This document shows positions 8,501 to 22,300 of a DNA stretch of 64,000 nt, piece after piece. Below the pieces are notes generated by a model. That model was not told the origin of the DNA. It was given only the letters and a program-made list of their open reading frames with translations, and did no database searches. This stretch comes from Styela clava (lineage: Eukaryota > Chordata > Ascidiacea > Stolidobranchia > Styelidae): positions 11,368,151 through 11,432,150 of the forward strand of contig NC_135257.1 in assembly GCF_964204865.1 (NCBI RefSeq), read 5' to 3'. Numbering within the stretch: position 1 is the first letter of the stretch; the number at the start of each line of letters is the position of its first letter. The position numbers were made by a program, and so were the translations under genes.

Positions 8501-11500
8501 ATGTCTGATCCACTTTCTTTTTTTGCTGCTAATTCTGATGATTCCGATTCTGAAGATGATAATTCTGATAAGGAGGATGCTAGCATACCTGTTACTAAGC
8601 CTGCTCAACAAACAGTCAAACCAGGCAACAAAAAATTGCCACCACCTATGACAGTACTTGCATCAGCTAAACGGCCAGAGTTTACAATAGACCCACTTCG
8701 CCAGGATGTGGACTGGGACAAACTGACAAAGAAAGCACCTGAACTGGTAAATCATTTTCATATGTTTGTAAAAATATACCTTACCAGTCTACGGAATGTT
8801 CAGAGGCATTGTCTCTTACTTAGGACTTGATACAATGTTTAAATATAAGTTTCTGACCTATTACTGCTGCCGTTATTTTGTGTAGTGAGGATCTAAGTTA
8901 CATTATTACTAGTGTAAGTAAGCCTAATTTATAGATATTATGAACTAATGAGTTGACGACCATCTTCCATTATTTCTCAAATTGTTCAGTACATGATGTT
9001 TTGTTTATAGTCAAATATCACATCCTCACTCGTAACACTACATGCACAATATATCTTCAACACAGTATAAATTTGTTGCTGCGACTAGGGTTGCCACTTC
9101 CGGATACATTTTTTTTCGAATCGAATCTCGAATCGAAAATTTTCGAATCGAATCTTTCCGAATCTGGTTCCGGAAATGTTTTTTTTTTTTTTTTTTCATC
9201 GCTAAAAAATTACCCAAACTGCGTCACCTCTAATGCTGACATGGCACCCAAACAATACACTATTACAGCAAAAACAAAACGCCAGTGGAAAATGAAATAT
9301 AATCTGTTATCTGAAAACAAATTCCAAAATAACATGCAAAACATCACCCCCCCCCTGTCAGAACCTGTGTGTCAAGTTCGCGAAAAAGGCAAAATTTGAA
9401 GAAGATATTGTTTCACTCCAACAATTTCTTATTGCAGTAGAGAAAATTGAGTTCATTAACATGGGCACTCGTTAGTCGTGATCTCAACTGTGAAACAGTC
9501 AGTCCAGCAGAAGAAAAAGCCCTTTCTGAAGCAGCCGAGGTTGCGGGTACACTCAGATACTTCACTGCCATTCTCTTGAGCAAAGGGGCACGGGCTCCAT
9601 TGTTATCCCACCAGGTCAATGGTGCAGGTGGTGACTCTTTATCATCAACCTTTCGTTTTAAGTACCAAGCTATTTCCTCTGACACAATATTTGAACTTTC
9701 CGAGTCTGAAGAACTGCCAGAGTTCTCTAGGCCTCTCTCAAAAAGTCCATGAATTTCACTAGATGAATTCACGGTTTCCATTTGCTCTTGACTATGATCC
9801 ATTTGTGGCAGGGGTCCATGACGTGATTCATCCTGAGCCGTAGAAGTATCTGCTTCAGTTTCAACAGCTATCCGCACCTATGAAAAATGTTTCATCAGCA
9901 TCAGAAATCGAAGTGAGATTAATTTGAAATTAGAACATTCAAAAATTAAATTACCGAGACTCGCATCTGTCTGCTGAAAAATTTGCCCTTGTGAAAGGGA
10001 TTCAACCAGGTGGACTTGTGGTAAATGCTTACTCCTTCGCTTTGTACTGAAGTTGACATGACATCTGAGAATCTAGTGTGTAACGAACTGAGAATGGTCG
10101 AACAGAAGGTCTTTGATGCCGATAGCTGAAGATCATCGACAAGGAGTTCTTCACACTGACCCACTAAACCTTTTGCAATTGGTAGCAAAGATGACATCGT
10201 CACATAATTACTTCCTTCAAGGTGATCAGAGGCTGTCTAAAAATAAGATATTTTATTGCAAATTTTTGAACACTGAATTGTAAACCCAAGGACAAATAAT
10301 CCTAGTCAATATAATTCAGTTCTCATAAACTATCATTATGATGCAGCAAACACAGAGTTAGTAACCTTTTGAAATAAAATTCTGAGCTTGATTAGTTACC
10401 TTGAATGGTTTCAATATGATAGAAATTTCTCTCAGCAAGCTCCAGTGGTTGTCCTTTAGTTCAAGACTGACTGCTGTCGCTCGTGGGACAATTGTTGGAT
10501 CAGCCAGTACCGAACGAATTATCCACTGGTTTTTCACAAGATTTGCTATCATAGCAAATGTGGAGTTCCACCTGGTTGAAACGTCTATCGGCATCTCAAT
10601 GTTTTTTATTTCAGTGTCTGCCGACTGAGCATGGCGTCGCAACGCTGTCATGCATTTTGCTGACCTTCTAAAGTGTTGCACTAAGTGCCGCGCAGCACCT
10701 GAAATTTAAATTTTTATACATAAATACATCCAGTGAACATATTCTGACAAAAAGTGTTTCATTTAAATAGCATATGATTTCAAACTATCCATTTGTAGGC
10801 ATTCCATAGATTTATCAGGCTTTCCCCTTATTTAGCATCACATACAGCCTCACTTACCTAGTGCCCTTGCTATTTCTGTATTTTTGATGGCATCTTTGAT
10901 ACACAGCTGGAGGGTGTGAGCAGCGCAACGAATGTGATGCCAGCCATGTTCAGTTTGTAAAATTTTACATGCAGAAACAACATTCGCCCCATTGTCTGTT
11001 ACTATAGCAAATATGGAGGAAGGGGGGATAGAAAAATCATTCAGTACATATAGGATGTAACTTTTCAAGTTTATACCAGTTTGGTCCCCAACTATTTGTG
11101 TAGTGGACAATACATAGTTCTGTAGTTCTCCTGCCATGACAAAATGTGCTGTAACAGTTATATAAGCTTCCATCCGGATGCTTGTCCATGCATCTGTTGT
11201 GATAGATATCACATTTTGTTCTTTTAAAATAGACATGAGTTTGCATTTATACTGCGAATATGTAGTTTCAATCTGTTTTCCAAAAAAAGTTCTTCCAGGC
11301 ATCTCGTATCCCGGCTCAAGATTTGATATTAAATTTCTAAAATGCTCCCCCTCTACGATATTGATCGGCCTCATGTCCCCTATTATAACATTGACTATTA
11401 ATTTGTCTATATGATTCTGTCTTTGTCTGCTAATGGACTTTGATTTAAAAAAGGTTTCAAGTTTTTTCTGTTTTGTTCCACTTCCACTGCCTTCTGTCAC

Positions 11501-14500
11501 TTGGCTCGCTGTTAAACTGAAAATAAAATGTATAAAATATAAACAGCAGCTACATAATCTTGTACACATTTAGTAAAATTTTCTGCTGGCTTGACCTGCT
11601 TTATTGATTAGACAGTATGAAATATGGTGGACAATTGCCTCTGACATAAATTTGCCTGACCTGGCTGGGCATCACAACTGTCAACATCGCAACTAATACA
11701 ATTCTAACTTTTGTATCAGCTTGAAGTTACACGAGTATAAAATTATTTCTAATTACTGATTTCTCTATTTATCTTTTCAGTCCTGCCAGTATGTTAGTTT
11801 AGCAAACCATTGCTTATTTCATTTCCTAAATGAAACTGTTTTAAGTACCCGAGTTTAAGAACTATAATTCTGTAGTTACGTAAGCCCATATGGCGTTCTG
11901 GCTGTAGAAGAATTAATTAAAAAAAAGGTTTGGCTTACTTTGATGTATGCACTGAATCAGTGTTGATGAATGCATGTCTTCTTCTGAGGTGGTTCAAAAG
12001 ATTGCCGGTAGACTCGCAGTATGACAACTTCTCTTTACAGAAGTTGCAAATCACATATGAATATCCCTCCTCTTTTGACGGGCGAGAAAAATGTTCCCAG
12101 ACTAAGGAATTGGGGCGCTGTCCCTGCCGCCTAGGTGTTATTTTTTTAAAGCTACTACTGATATTAGACATTCTGAATAATAAAAATGCATTGCAAATAG
12201 TCATATAATTAAGTTATACTAGTAAGCTACCGATGCCTGGCCGCACATTTTGCAGTCCAATGAGTTTAACAGCAGCGCATGGCACCCTGTCAAGTACCAC
12301 GTCCCGGTTCTCCTACAATTTGCAATGCAAACTTGTAACAATCAGTCCCCACTCAGTCTTGAACCACTGAATTGTTGAACCCAACACCGCAGAAGAACAC
12401 TGAAAAAACTTGTTGTAATATTCCGCTTGACAACACGACAGAACAATACGGCAATAACACTCGCAAATGGCACACAGAGTTTGTAGACTACCCCACGCTG
12501 AGTTTTACTGTTACCGGTAACAAATATTGATAGATTCCAGGATTAAATAACTAAATACAGAACAGTTAGTAAATATAACACGCAATAAGTCCCATCCTAT
12601 CCTAACCTATTGATTCCCAACTAAATAATAACAATAGCAGAAATCTAATAACTCACAAAACGCACACTCAACTAAATCCTAAAGGACCGGCAAAGCAGAT
12701 GACTGCCGATTGCGCCATCACAGCTCGTCTCGCTCACGCACAACAGAGAGCAATACAAGATACTAACTAAAGAGCAAGGGTCGACGTCGGTCGATTGCAG
12801 CAGCCAATAGCGTGCAAGACAAACATATTGCGACATCGCTCAATACTCACTCTCAAATACAATAAAGAAATAAACCAATGTTCAGACCTGTTGAAAATTG
12901 TTGTCGTAAAATTACGCATCAAAGAAGCCCGGGCGATATGTGAATTCGACTTTGCGAACGAGCAAAGAGTTTTGCAGACCACTAGCAGATGTCTCGCTGG
13001 TGTGTGTTCCCCACTGCAAAACGAACGCAAAACGAGAGCACTTCGCCGAAAAAAAGAAGGCAAATCACTCTCTAAAGTATATCTTTCGTCGTTGAAATGA
13101 ATGCTAATTTCATCAAACAAAGAACTGTATCCCATTATAAAGCGCAAATTCATTCGAGAGAGATAGCCGGACGAGCGCTTATTTGTTTGCTTTCGAGTGA
13201 AATCATATCTGGAAGACAACCGCCGTTAATAAAATCGAGAGTCGGCGTTATTTTTTGTAAAGCCACGTTATCGTTTTTCGAATCGCCCGAGTGCGATTCG
13301 AATCGATTCGAAAAGGCAACGATTCGAATCGATTCGATTCGGAAATCCAAATGTGGCATCCCTAGCTGCGACCAAGTGAATTTTATTTTCATACGATAAA
13401 TTAACATATAAAAGCATTCATATCATTATGGAATGACAAGTTGGATTTGGTCAACCATATTGCCATTTTTGATTTTTCAACAAATCTCTGTATCAGGACG
13501 TAAGTTTATTTGTTACAGTTTGCAAATGCAATGTATAATATATTTTTCGTTCTTAGCCTGAAAAAGAATACAAGCCTTGGGAAAACAGACTTCCTACAGT
13601 TGAAAAATCTGTGAAGACCAAAGATGGAACAAAGCAATCAACTTTAGCACAACAAGTACCTGGAGCTTCTGCTCCTAATGTTGCAGATGGTATGTAACTT
13701 TATTTATCTTACCATGAAAGCTTTTACCTCTTTAAAATATTAGAAGACATTTGAGTGAATTGGAAATGATGTAATGCTCTTCACTTTTTTATACTTTGCG
13801 CCATTGCCAATTGAAAGCATTTGCAAGAGTTTCAAAGGTAACTGTTATAACTCTTGACTCCTTAAGCATCTCGTTTTTCACTTTCAATGAACATACCTGA
13901 AGCAAGCCCGTATCATAAATGAAATAAATAGTAATATTTCATTATGTTTGATTGAAATTACATTTTATAGGTCCAGCTCAAGGTCGCCCACATGAATACA
14001 TTGATCAGGCAGTTCAGTGGTCTAAAATGTATCAAACAATGGATAAATCAGGAAATATCAAAAGGGTGAAACCACAGGATATAGGTGGAGAAGATTTAGA
14101 AGGATTTCTCTTTACTGATCTGGAGGCAGAAAAGGTGAATACTGCAGAGCTAATGAATTTCAACTTTGAATTCATACATTTTGCTCTGATCGAGGCTCTG
14201 TACAGGCAGCCACTTTTTTTAAAAAGATCCAAAACTTCCTGAACCTGCGATGCCATATTAGTTAAGTCTAATGTAACCACTAGGCCAATAGCCCACAAAA
14301 TTACTCTCTATTTGTAAAATAATGTTTGAAAAAATCAAAATTTAATGTGACTACTATTCATTAGGTCGCATATAACGGTAACAAACGGCAGAAAATGGAT
14401 CAACAACAGCCACCCTCTTTCCGATCCAAGGAAGCAAAAAAGAGAACTATGGGAATGGCTAACAGAGACAAAATGTTTGTTGAAGAAGAGAAAAGGCTCT

Positions 14501-14529
14501 TAAGGCAGGAATTCGATGCCAATTACTGA
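8501..14529 (+). CDS. C1orf52-like (UPF0690) protein, 4 exons
   Basis: Exons 8501-8746, 13557-13689, 13971-14134 and 14365-14529 join with GT-AG borders and consistent phases into 708 nt (235 aa). Family marks: N-terminal DPLSFFAANSD followed by an acidic Ser/Asp run, the RPEFTIDPLRQDVDWDKLTKKAPE block spanning into EKEYKPWENRLP in exon 2, and YIDQAVQWSKMYQ in exon 3, which match vertebrate C1orf52 (DPLSYFAAYGS, DWE..VKAPEEP, AIKWSNIY). The function of the family is poorly known. The C terminus (KRQKMDQQQPPSFRSKEAKKRTMGMANRDKMF) is basic. Intron 1 (4810 bp) is almost entirely one antisense hAT transposon; without it the intron would be about 530 bp. The gene follows BRK1 by 35 bp. Confidence 0.85.
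9086..13364 (-). mobile_element. Complete hAT (Ac-like) transposon
   Basis: A 4279-bp element bounded by inverted ends TAGGGTTGCCAC (left) and GTGGCATCCCTA (right) and flanked by a perfect 8-bp target duplication GCTGCGAC at 9078-9085 and 13365-13372. Both subterminal regions are packed with TTCGAATCG-type motifs in both orientations (about 9115-9160 and 13275-13342), the usual transposase-binding pattern of hAT elements. It encodes one spliced transposase on the - strand. TAGGG ends and a duplication with A at position 7 fit the Ac-like branch. It sits in intron 1 of the C1orf52 homolog, in antisense orientation. Confidence 0.95.
9413..12204 (-). CDS. hAT transposase (BED finger), 5 exons, intact
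   Basis: Exons on the - strand at 12204-11939, 11516-10858, 10698-10400, 10236-9955 and 9877-9413 sum to 1971 nt, an open frame of 656 residues plus stop; every intron has GT-AG borders. Domains in order: a BED-type zinc finger in exon 1 (CNFCKEKLSY and LLNHLRRRH); the RNase-H-like core in exon 2 with the first Asp in ITTDAWTS and the second in IVTDNGANV, then the CAAHTLQLCIKDA motif; STRWNSTFAMI in exon 3; and the hAT dimerisation domain in exon 5 with the catalytic Glu in SAASERAFSSAG and a C-terminal LNFLYCNKKL. All three acidic catalytic positions are present and no stop or frameshift breaks the model. The start may instead be the second ATG at 12171. ZBED1-like in overall plan. Confidence 0.85.
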
Positions 14530-14626
14530 TTCCTACTGAATCGTTGGTTTTTATGCTTATAAGGCTTTCATAAGGACAGATTAAGATTTATCTACTGGTT
14601 TGGGTTTATTCCTCCCCAAAATAATG

Positions 14627-14632
14627 AATAAA
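14627..14632 (+). terminator. Poly(A) signal of C1orf52 homolog
   Basis: AATAAA about 100 bp after the stop codon at 14529, inside a short AT-rich 3' UTR. Confidence 0.5.
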
Positions 14633-14653
14633 AAAAGCTAGTATTATGTTATT

Positions 14654-14705
14654 CAGGGTGGTCCAAACTCTGGCATGCGAGCCCGATGTGGCCAGCCTGC
14701 AAACA
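14654..14705 (+). repeat. Solo left end of a hAT element
   Basis: CAGGGTGGTCCAAACTCTGG followed by a GC-richer stretch ending GTGGCC closely matches the left end of the element at 52151 (CAGTGTGGTCCAAACCTGG). No matching right end was found nearby, so this is probably a truncated copy. Confidence 0.5.
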
Positions 14706-16379
14706 GTTTTTTTAATTATTTTGATCAGGCAATGGTCATTATTTTTGATGCTTAGTTATTATGATACAAAAATTGTTTTTCGTCTTATATACCAAACTTT
14801 TAGACTATGGTACAGTACAGGATGAGTATTTTAAATGCTTATTTTCAGATAGAAATATTCAGGATGCATTTCGTTATTACCTTTTTTTCATTGCTATATA
14901 GCTCTTGTTGTGTGTAGTAGGGGACCAAGCTAGCATATCTACACATAGGGAAAATGGCCAGTTATGCCATTGTACATGAATTGCATGGTCAACAGTGAAA
15001 TATATACTTCACACAACTGCCAACAAGAATATCCATCAGACTCAACTGATTGGAATTAACATTGTTTTCAAACCAGCCTGTTTCTATCTACCGTTTACCT
15101 TGCAGTAATTCACTATCAAATACAAATTATGCTTGGGATTGGTAATATCAGTATTCAGAATAGTTTCATTTTGTAATCGTTTGTAATGGTACTTCAGAAT
15201 ATTGTTGCCATCAATATTTTCATAAATGAATAAATATATTAATATTTGTTGCGTTTCTTATTGTATTGCACTTGGGATATATAATTGCTCCTATGCGTGT
15301 ATAATTGCTCCAATTGTTTTGGAAAGTAATACAAAAAATAATTTGTGCTTGTACTTCTGGTGAGTTTATACCGCAAGTGTGTGATTGAACGCAGCTTGCA
15401 TAGCAAAAATCGGAGGAACCAAAACTTCAACATACTTCTCCTAAGCTGGTCACTTTAAGTAAAACAGTTTGTAGCTAGGTTGCATGAATAGATAATGTTC
15501 AAAATAGCTACAGATGGTTTACACCATTTATTCAAAAATCATTGTGGGATAAATATGTTTCTTTGCTCTGACATTTTTTTATTCAGTAAGGTCTGTAAAG
15601 CAGTATCTCAAAACCTAACGGCATGTGAAAATCTTCTTAGGTCGCCTGTTTTTTCAACAAAAGATTAAAAGTTATCGGTTTCATTTTCTAGGAAGTTTTA
15701 TTGAAGTGTTTCTTGCTCAGTAATAACTATGTGTGGGTTGAACGATTTCAAAAACCTTTCAATTAATTTTTGTTGAAATAAACGCTATATAATGATGACT
15801 GTTTCATATTAGTCATTTAACTTTGTGGCCATAACAGCACTACATGCTGCATATAATAAGAGTATATCATTCGGTCACAAGATTTGTCTAGCTTGAAATA
15901 AGGTTGGGGACTAAGGAGTTGAAAGACGATAATGCCTGAAACGGTCTTAAATAACCTTTACACCCTTTCATTTCTGACATTGATTCTTTTATTATAAAAA
16001 TGAAAAGGTAAGCAGCTCACAGTTCAAAATAATTCATGCATTTACAGACAGACACATGATGGGTAAACATATGTAAATAAAGAAATTACAAAAGTTTAGA
16101 ACTTGAAATTAGGTAAAAAAAACATGATTTGAAAATATCAGCACAGTGAGATTGTAGTTAAAACAAATGCTCTTTTATACAGTGAATAGACCGTTGTCAT
16201 GAAAACTCTACTCAGAAATGAATGAGAAAATATGACTTTGCTTTGAGCGAATACTCTCGAAATATAAACCTTTTCATCTTTACACAACTGTAATAGTTTT
16301 GTCTATATAAAATACAGGATTGCACGAATGCACTGCTTGCTGCACTTTGATATACCAGTGGAGTCAGGAGATGACAAAA
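14706..16379. other. Intergenic, no gene seen
   Basis: AT-rich sequence between the convergent C1orf52 homolog and the unrecognised - strand gene. No supportable ORF, RNA gene or transposon termini were recognised. The 3' UTR of the - strand gene presumably lies in the upper part. Confidence 0.3.
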
Positions 16380-19300
16380 CTAAGGATTAGGCTTACCATT
16401 GTAACAAGCAGTCTGCTTGCCATGATAAATTTTAACATTGGTTGTGAAAGGGTCCGATAATATTTGAATAGGTATTTTTTTCAGCGGAATTGAACTTTTG
16501 GAATGTAATGTGTAATTAGAGTATTGACTGGTTACTGTCCATGAACTTGATTTTATTTTGGGTATAACATCATTGGAAAAAGTTTTTTGACTATTCGGAG
16601 TTGATGCAATAAGCAATTCTTCATTCTTTTGGTTTGAGCGCGCAGTATTGCCATCAAAATCAAGTTTGGACATTTGAGTCTCAATTTCTTCTCTTAGTTT
16701 GTCAGATGCTCGAGCTTGGCGAGACGTTACGTCAAATTTTTTGTTTCCTGATATGTGAAAATTATTTATGTATCATTTGAAACCAAGCAGTGTAGGCCTC
16801 ACGATAACAATATGTTGACAACATATGATGCTTTCAATTGCTCAAACGATGTTGAATAGAATTGTTATTCCCATCAGTGATCAACAATTTAAAGACCATC
16901 TTCTTGTAGATGTAGTTATTATCATTTTTTAAACACTGCTGGATTTAAAATACATTCAGACTAGTTAGGTTTTCCTTGTTTGAGATGAATTAAAGTGAGA
17001 AACTGTTCAATGAGTGATAATAGAAAAATTTATGCATAAAGGTCCATTCAATACCTTTTGAATACTCTTTAGTGCTTTCCTCAGCCTGACTCGAAGTTTT
17101 TCGTTTCTTGTGTCTGCTTTTTGGTCTAGACTTCTTAGAATGTCTGAAAAATATAACCGGGTGATAGACAATTTTAAACAATGAACAAGACTGTTTCAAT
17201 ATGCAGACAAGCTCCAATAACTGTTGCTCTGAAAATTATTTAATTTTTTTGTAGTATTACAAGAAGGATGATGCCTAGTCAATCTACCAAACAAGTTTGA
17301 TTATAGTGAGTTTTGAATAGATACGCAATGCCGATGTATATTGAAAACGACTAACACGATTGCCTGTGAAAGAACCTGACTATTCTGTCCTTTAAAATTT
17401 TATTCATAACTCAAAGTGTTGCTACTGATGAATTATAATCTGGAAGTAGGATAGAATTTACATATTTATCCAGGGGGAGAAGAAAGCTGATAAAACAGCC
17501 TAATCATATGAGAAACCACTACTAGTTATCGAGCAGCGATGTTCGTGTTTAAGTCTAAAAGTAATGGATAATAGCATTAATCAAACAATGATTATAAAAG
17601 AAGTTTACGTCGAAATGTCCTGGATATGCCCAATACCAAGAGAATCAATTATTAACGACTCCGAACACTGTCACGAGAGTAACCATGGTCTGTACAGCAA
17701 CGATAACTAAGATAAGGCAAATAGCAAAAATATTACTTTGTAGTGCTTGGTCTTGAGATTTTACATTTCGATGGTAGAGCATTATCTCTTTCTTGTGCAC
17801 CATCACATTCGTTAATCAAATCTAATAGCTTCAGACTTGAAAAACTTTCTGAAGCAACAGAAGGTCGACGAAGCTCAATTTCACCATGATCACTGTCTGT
17901 ACCATCATCACCATCGGATGGATGACAAAGTTCCGACAAGTCTAACCATGTATCTGATTTTGGTGGTTCACTTTTCGACCGCAAATCAAAATTCCTTTTT
18001 GATTTATTTAGATCATTTTTCTGGAAGTTTGATGAAGTATTTTCTTCACAGGGAAGCTTTACGACACAGTGGATTCTTTCTTTTCCTTTATGAGAATATA
18101 CTTCAGATGATTTTTCAGTTTGTGTTTTCTTTTGTTCAACTTTGAATTGCACACTGGGTCTTCTTAGTAACTGTAACAAGAAAGTTCAAGTATAATTACA
18201 AAGCTATGTTATACATAAACAAGCAATTCAGCACACCTTGAATAACACGATGCGCATATATATATTTATGATATTGGAATTGATGAGAGCCCATATTAAC
18301 TCTATATAAACCTTGAAATATAGATGAATCAAGTTTTGAAAATATGATCAATTGCTCATTTACATCATTTTTTTACTGTTCTCACTTCTTAGTATAAAAA
18401 CAACTAACCAATCAATGGATATCATTTGCTGTACTGTACAATGAATACTGAGTTTTTGATCATAGGAATGTTATTTTATGTGATGTCAGCAGGCCGCAAT
18501 GATGTTCTACCAAAATGAAATCCTATGCAGCTGCCAATTATTGTCGGCCATAAATATTATATTGAAAGTAGTAAGCAGTCATGTTTTACTTTATAGTGTG
18601 TTCAAAAGGGTTAAGTTAGGCATGGTGATGACATGATTAAGGAGATATATTAAATTTCGATCGAATTTACGTAGAATGTTGTTCTAGAATTCTGGATATG
18701 GATTATTTCAATTTGACTGGTAATTTCAAAAATAAGTAAATGTTTACTATATTCCTTGAACAATTTGTCCTTCTCAATTTTCCAAGCAAAAAAAAATTTT
18801 GTGTCTTTTAGAATCTTTTTTGCTAGCATTTGAAAAACAGTGATGGCCCATAGGATTTGTCAAACATAATGAATAATTACCTATCATGAACTTGAATATT
18901 TTTTTCAAAGTGTTCATAAGAAATCGTTTGACATTGTGATAAAATCACAAAAAATATCATTTACTCATAGCAGTAACCAAGGGTCGAAAGCAGCTTTATT
19001 TCCCAATGAAAACAATGAATGATTTTGGTATCAACATGAATAGATTAATAAAAACCAATGTGGTAAAAGACAATTAGATTTGTGTTGAGAGGAAACAATT
19101 ACACTCAATAGAAATGAATACATTTTGTTGAATTTACAAAAACGTCTGTTGTCTTTGTCACCTTTGTTTATTACTCTATTGTCTCAAACAATAGGTAGAA
19201 ATAATCACACAACAAATCAAAACACAATGTATAAAATTTGTTGAACATCTATTGATTCGCATGGGATAATTTAACAGTCTCGCTCGAAAGAATTTCTATT

Positions 19301-22300
19301 ATAAAAAGTGTGTGTTTATGTCTATAAAAAGAAGTACAGTAATAAATCGATACAGTCTTCCTATTTACTATTGTTGAATATAATGTGAAATGTTGAAACA
19401 ACTAAATAAAGTCAATGAGTTGACTAAATCAACCGAATTAAATGAAATCGGCCACAGTTTGATCAAAAATGACAAAATGGGTCAGTTTTGCTTATTTATT
19501 GCTCTATATCCAAGTGACAACCTTAGTTCGGGGACTCCTATTATCATGAGGTGATATAACTTCATTTCCAAGATCTGTCGAAAGTTTTTTCTCATATTCT
19601 TTATAAAGATTTGCAATAAAGTCTGGGCTACTACTCCTCTCACTCTCTGGGCTGAAATACAAAAATACATAAACTGAGTTATACCAACACTGCGAAATGC
19701 ATCACAAAGAATATTAAAAATAAACTAATAGGAAAAATTACCGTACTTATTAATTAGTGAATTCGATACCGAAATTATGTAATAATGAGATTGTATTTCA
19801 ACAGAAAAACATTATCTAGTAGGCAGTACCATGACTAAGAAAGGGCGTGCTAATGAAACGTTTTTCCTTATATTACTTGATGATCATATTAATGCCCTCC
19901 ACCTTAATTTGAGAACTTCATTTGCTTGCAGAAAAGTATAAGTATATAAGCACGGACCAAGCAAGAAGAAATGATTCACATTAAGTTTGATAAATTTTTT
20001 CCAACCTTTTATCGTTTTCCAAATTTTCCTGTGAAATTCTCCTTACAGTGTCTATATTTTGTGTGACATGGGGCACCTCAGCATTTGCAATAGGGCTATT
20101 TCCCATAGTATAATCTAAAAACAGAATTAACATGAAGAATAACACGCACATCACAGTTCATATATTATCTAATTTTGTTCTCTACCATCAAAAATGAATG
20201 AATTGTTTTATACTTTATTTGTGATAGCAAATCTATGCATTAAATCCTATTATAGGAAATTTACAAAACCATCAGTATCAGTAGTTCAGTTTTACACATG
20301 CCGAAAATACCCATTGTACAAACAGAATAATAGTAATGGTTATCGAGCAGCATCACCTATGAAACCATAATAACAGGAATAAGTCAAATCATTTACATAA
20401 TAAATACAAAGACAAATCTATACTCAGACAATTAGATAAATTATGCAAATTTTTCACATGTTAATCAAATTCGAGTGCTTCACCAGTGGTTACGTAGATT
20501 AGGAACAATGATAAGGTAGCCAGAACTACACCCGTATAAAAAATATGCTCGAGTGTATAGCCAAACAATCTAAAATTGAGTAAAAAATTTACCCATGCGA
20601 TAAATAGAAGTCGTCTCAGAAGAATTATTGACAGAGTTAGCGTAAGAAACTGCAGATGAAGGCCGAGATAGTTTCCTGCCTTTCATGCGGTCTGTAAAAT
20701 CAAATGGTATTCAAACTTCATTTACCTACATGCAGGACTCACAACTAAAAATCAAATTTCCCTTTTTTTTAGGTGTAAATTTGAACCTGTTGCTTAAGTA
20801 CATGAAAAACAGGCTTCTTCAGACTCACTCTGAACATGATCAAAAGTTCAAGTTTGGGGAATAATTATAAAGAAGATTGCTAAACTGCTTGTTGGCGTAG
20901 GGTGGTTCACACAACCACTGGTCAGATATGGCTTCTTCCACCATTAGTCCAGGCATCTAAATCAAATCCCATACCTGACATGGACTGGTAACCGGACGAG
21001 AGGCTTAGGTTTGCCATCTTATCAATTTCTCTCTCTCCCCAGATAAATATAAAAACTTATCCTACATGAGGAAATATGTTAGACTACTAACTGTTTCCAA
21101 GATTTAATAGTCGATTTCCGGCAGTTTTTGGTCTTTCAAGTCGCCGAAGAAGTCTATCACTCTGTTCTTGCACAAGGTCTGGTAAAACATGTCCAGCCCT
21201 GAATAATTTGATTAAAGAAATATAAAAGCATGTTATTATAAAGAGAAGAATTTTAAATTGCGACGTTGAATAGTTAGTCAAAGAGCGACAATCCATAAAA
21301 TAAAAAGTAAAAATACTGTTTTGAATAGGAAACTAGCATGTATGCCTGAGCAGGCAACAAGAGACTTATTTGCACTAAGTAAAGAAAATATTTGGCTGGA
21401 ATAACTCACAGTGATAGCCAAAAATAATAGTAATAATAAACAGAGTTCTTGAAAATTCAAAATGCCCGAATAAAAAAAAGTGAAATTGAAAACTAGAAGC
21501 GCTATAAAATGAAATACTGGAATAGATTTGTGCAGATTATCTCAGCCAAAGAAAGCTAACATTCTAAGTGTATCAAATCTGTACTTGATCATAGTAATTA
21601 AGTCTTGCTATGGCGCCAGCTTGTAAATAATATTCAGAACTTGATATTCCTTACTTTGATATCATAAAACTCTTGAAAAGTGTGTTATATATAATTTAAA
21701 ACCAAGTATATTTCAATATGACTCAAATATTACCATCACCAGCGAAAGTCCACAGACACATTTAAGTGGAAACACTTCATTTTGAAGCACCTCAAGAGTT
21801 CTTTCAAAACACTGTATAACAAGATTTCATCCTATCGTTTCAAGAACACTTATAAGGGTGTAGAGGAGTTAATGATTGAAAGCATTTTGTTTCACAAAGC
21901 TTTAAAAAATTCACTCAGTTCAAATACTGAACATGAACACTCTAGGCATAAGAAATAGATTTTAATACAATTTTAAACCAGAAATTTTGTTATTTAAAAA
22001 AGGTATGAATCCATCATTTTCAAACAATGACATGCTTTGAAAATATATAGATTTATTGGAAGTGTATCCAAATACCAATAACACAGAAATAATATTACAT
22101 TCATAATTTGAATTATCATCTCAAATAATTCTGATTAATTCAATTCCCTTAGCAATAACTCTTAGCTACGCTATCATGAAGCTTTAAAAAACAAATAATA
22201 GAGTACATCATATTTTATATTCAATGTTACATTTTGCTATTTTTGCTAAGCAGGATCTAGGTCAGGGGTTCCCAAGCTTTTTTCAGGACGACCCCAAAGA

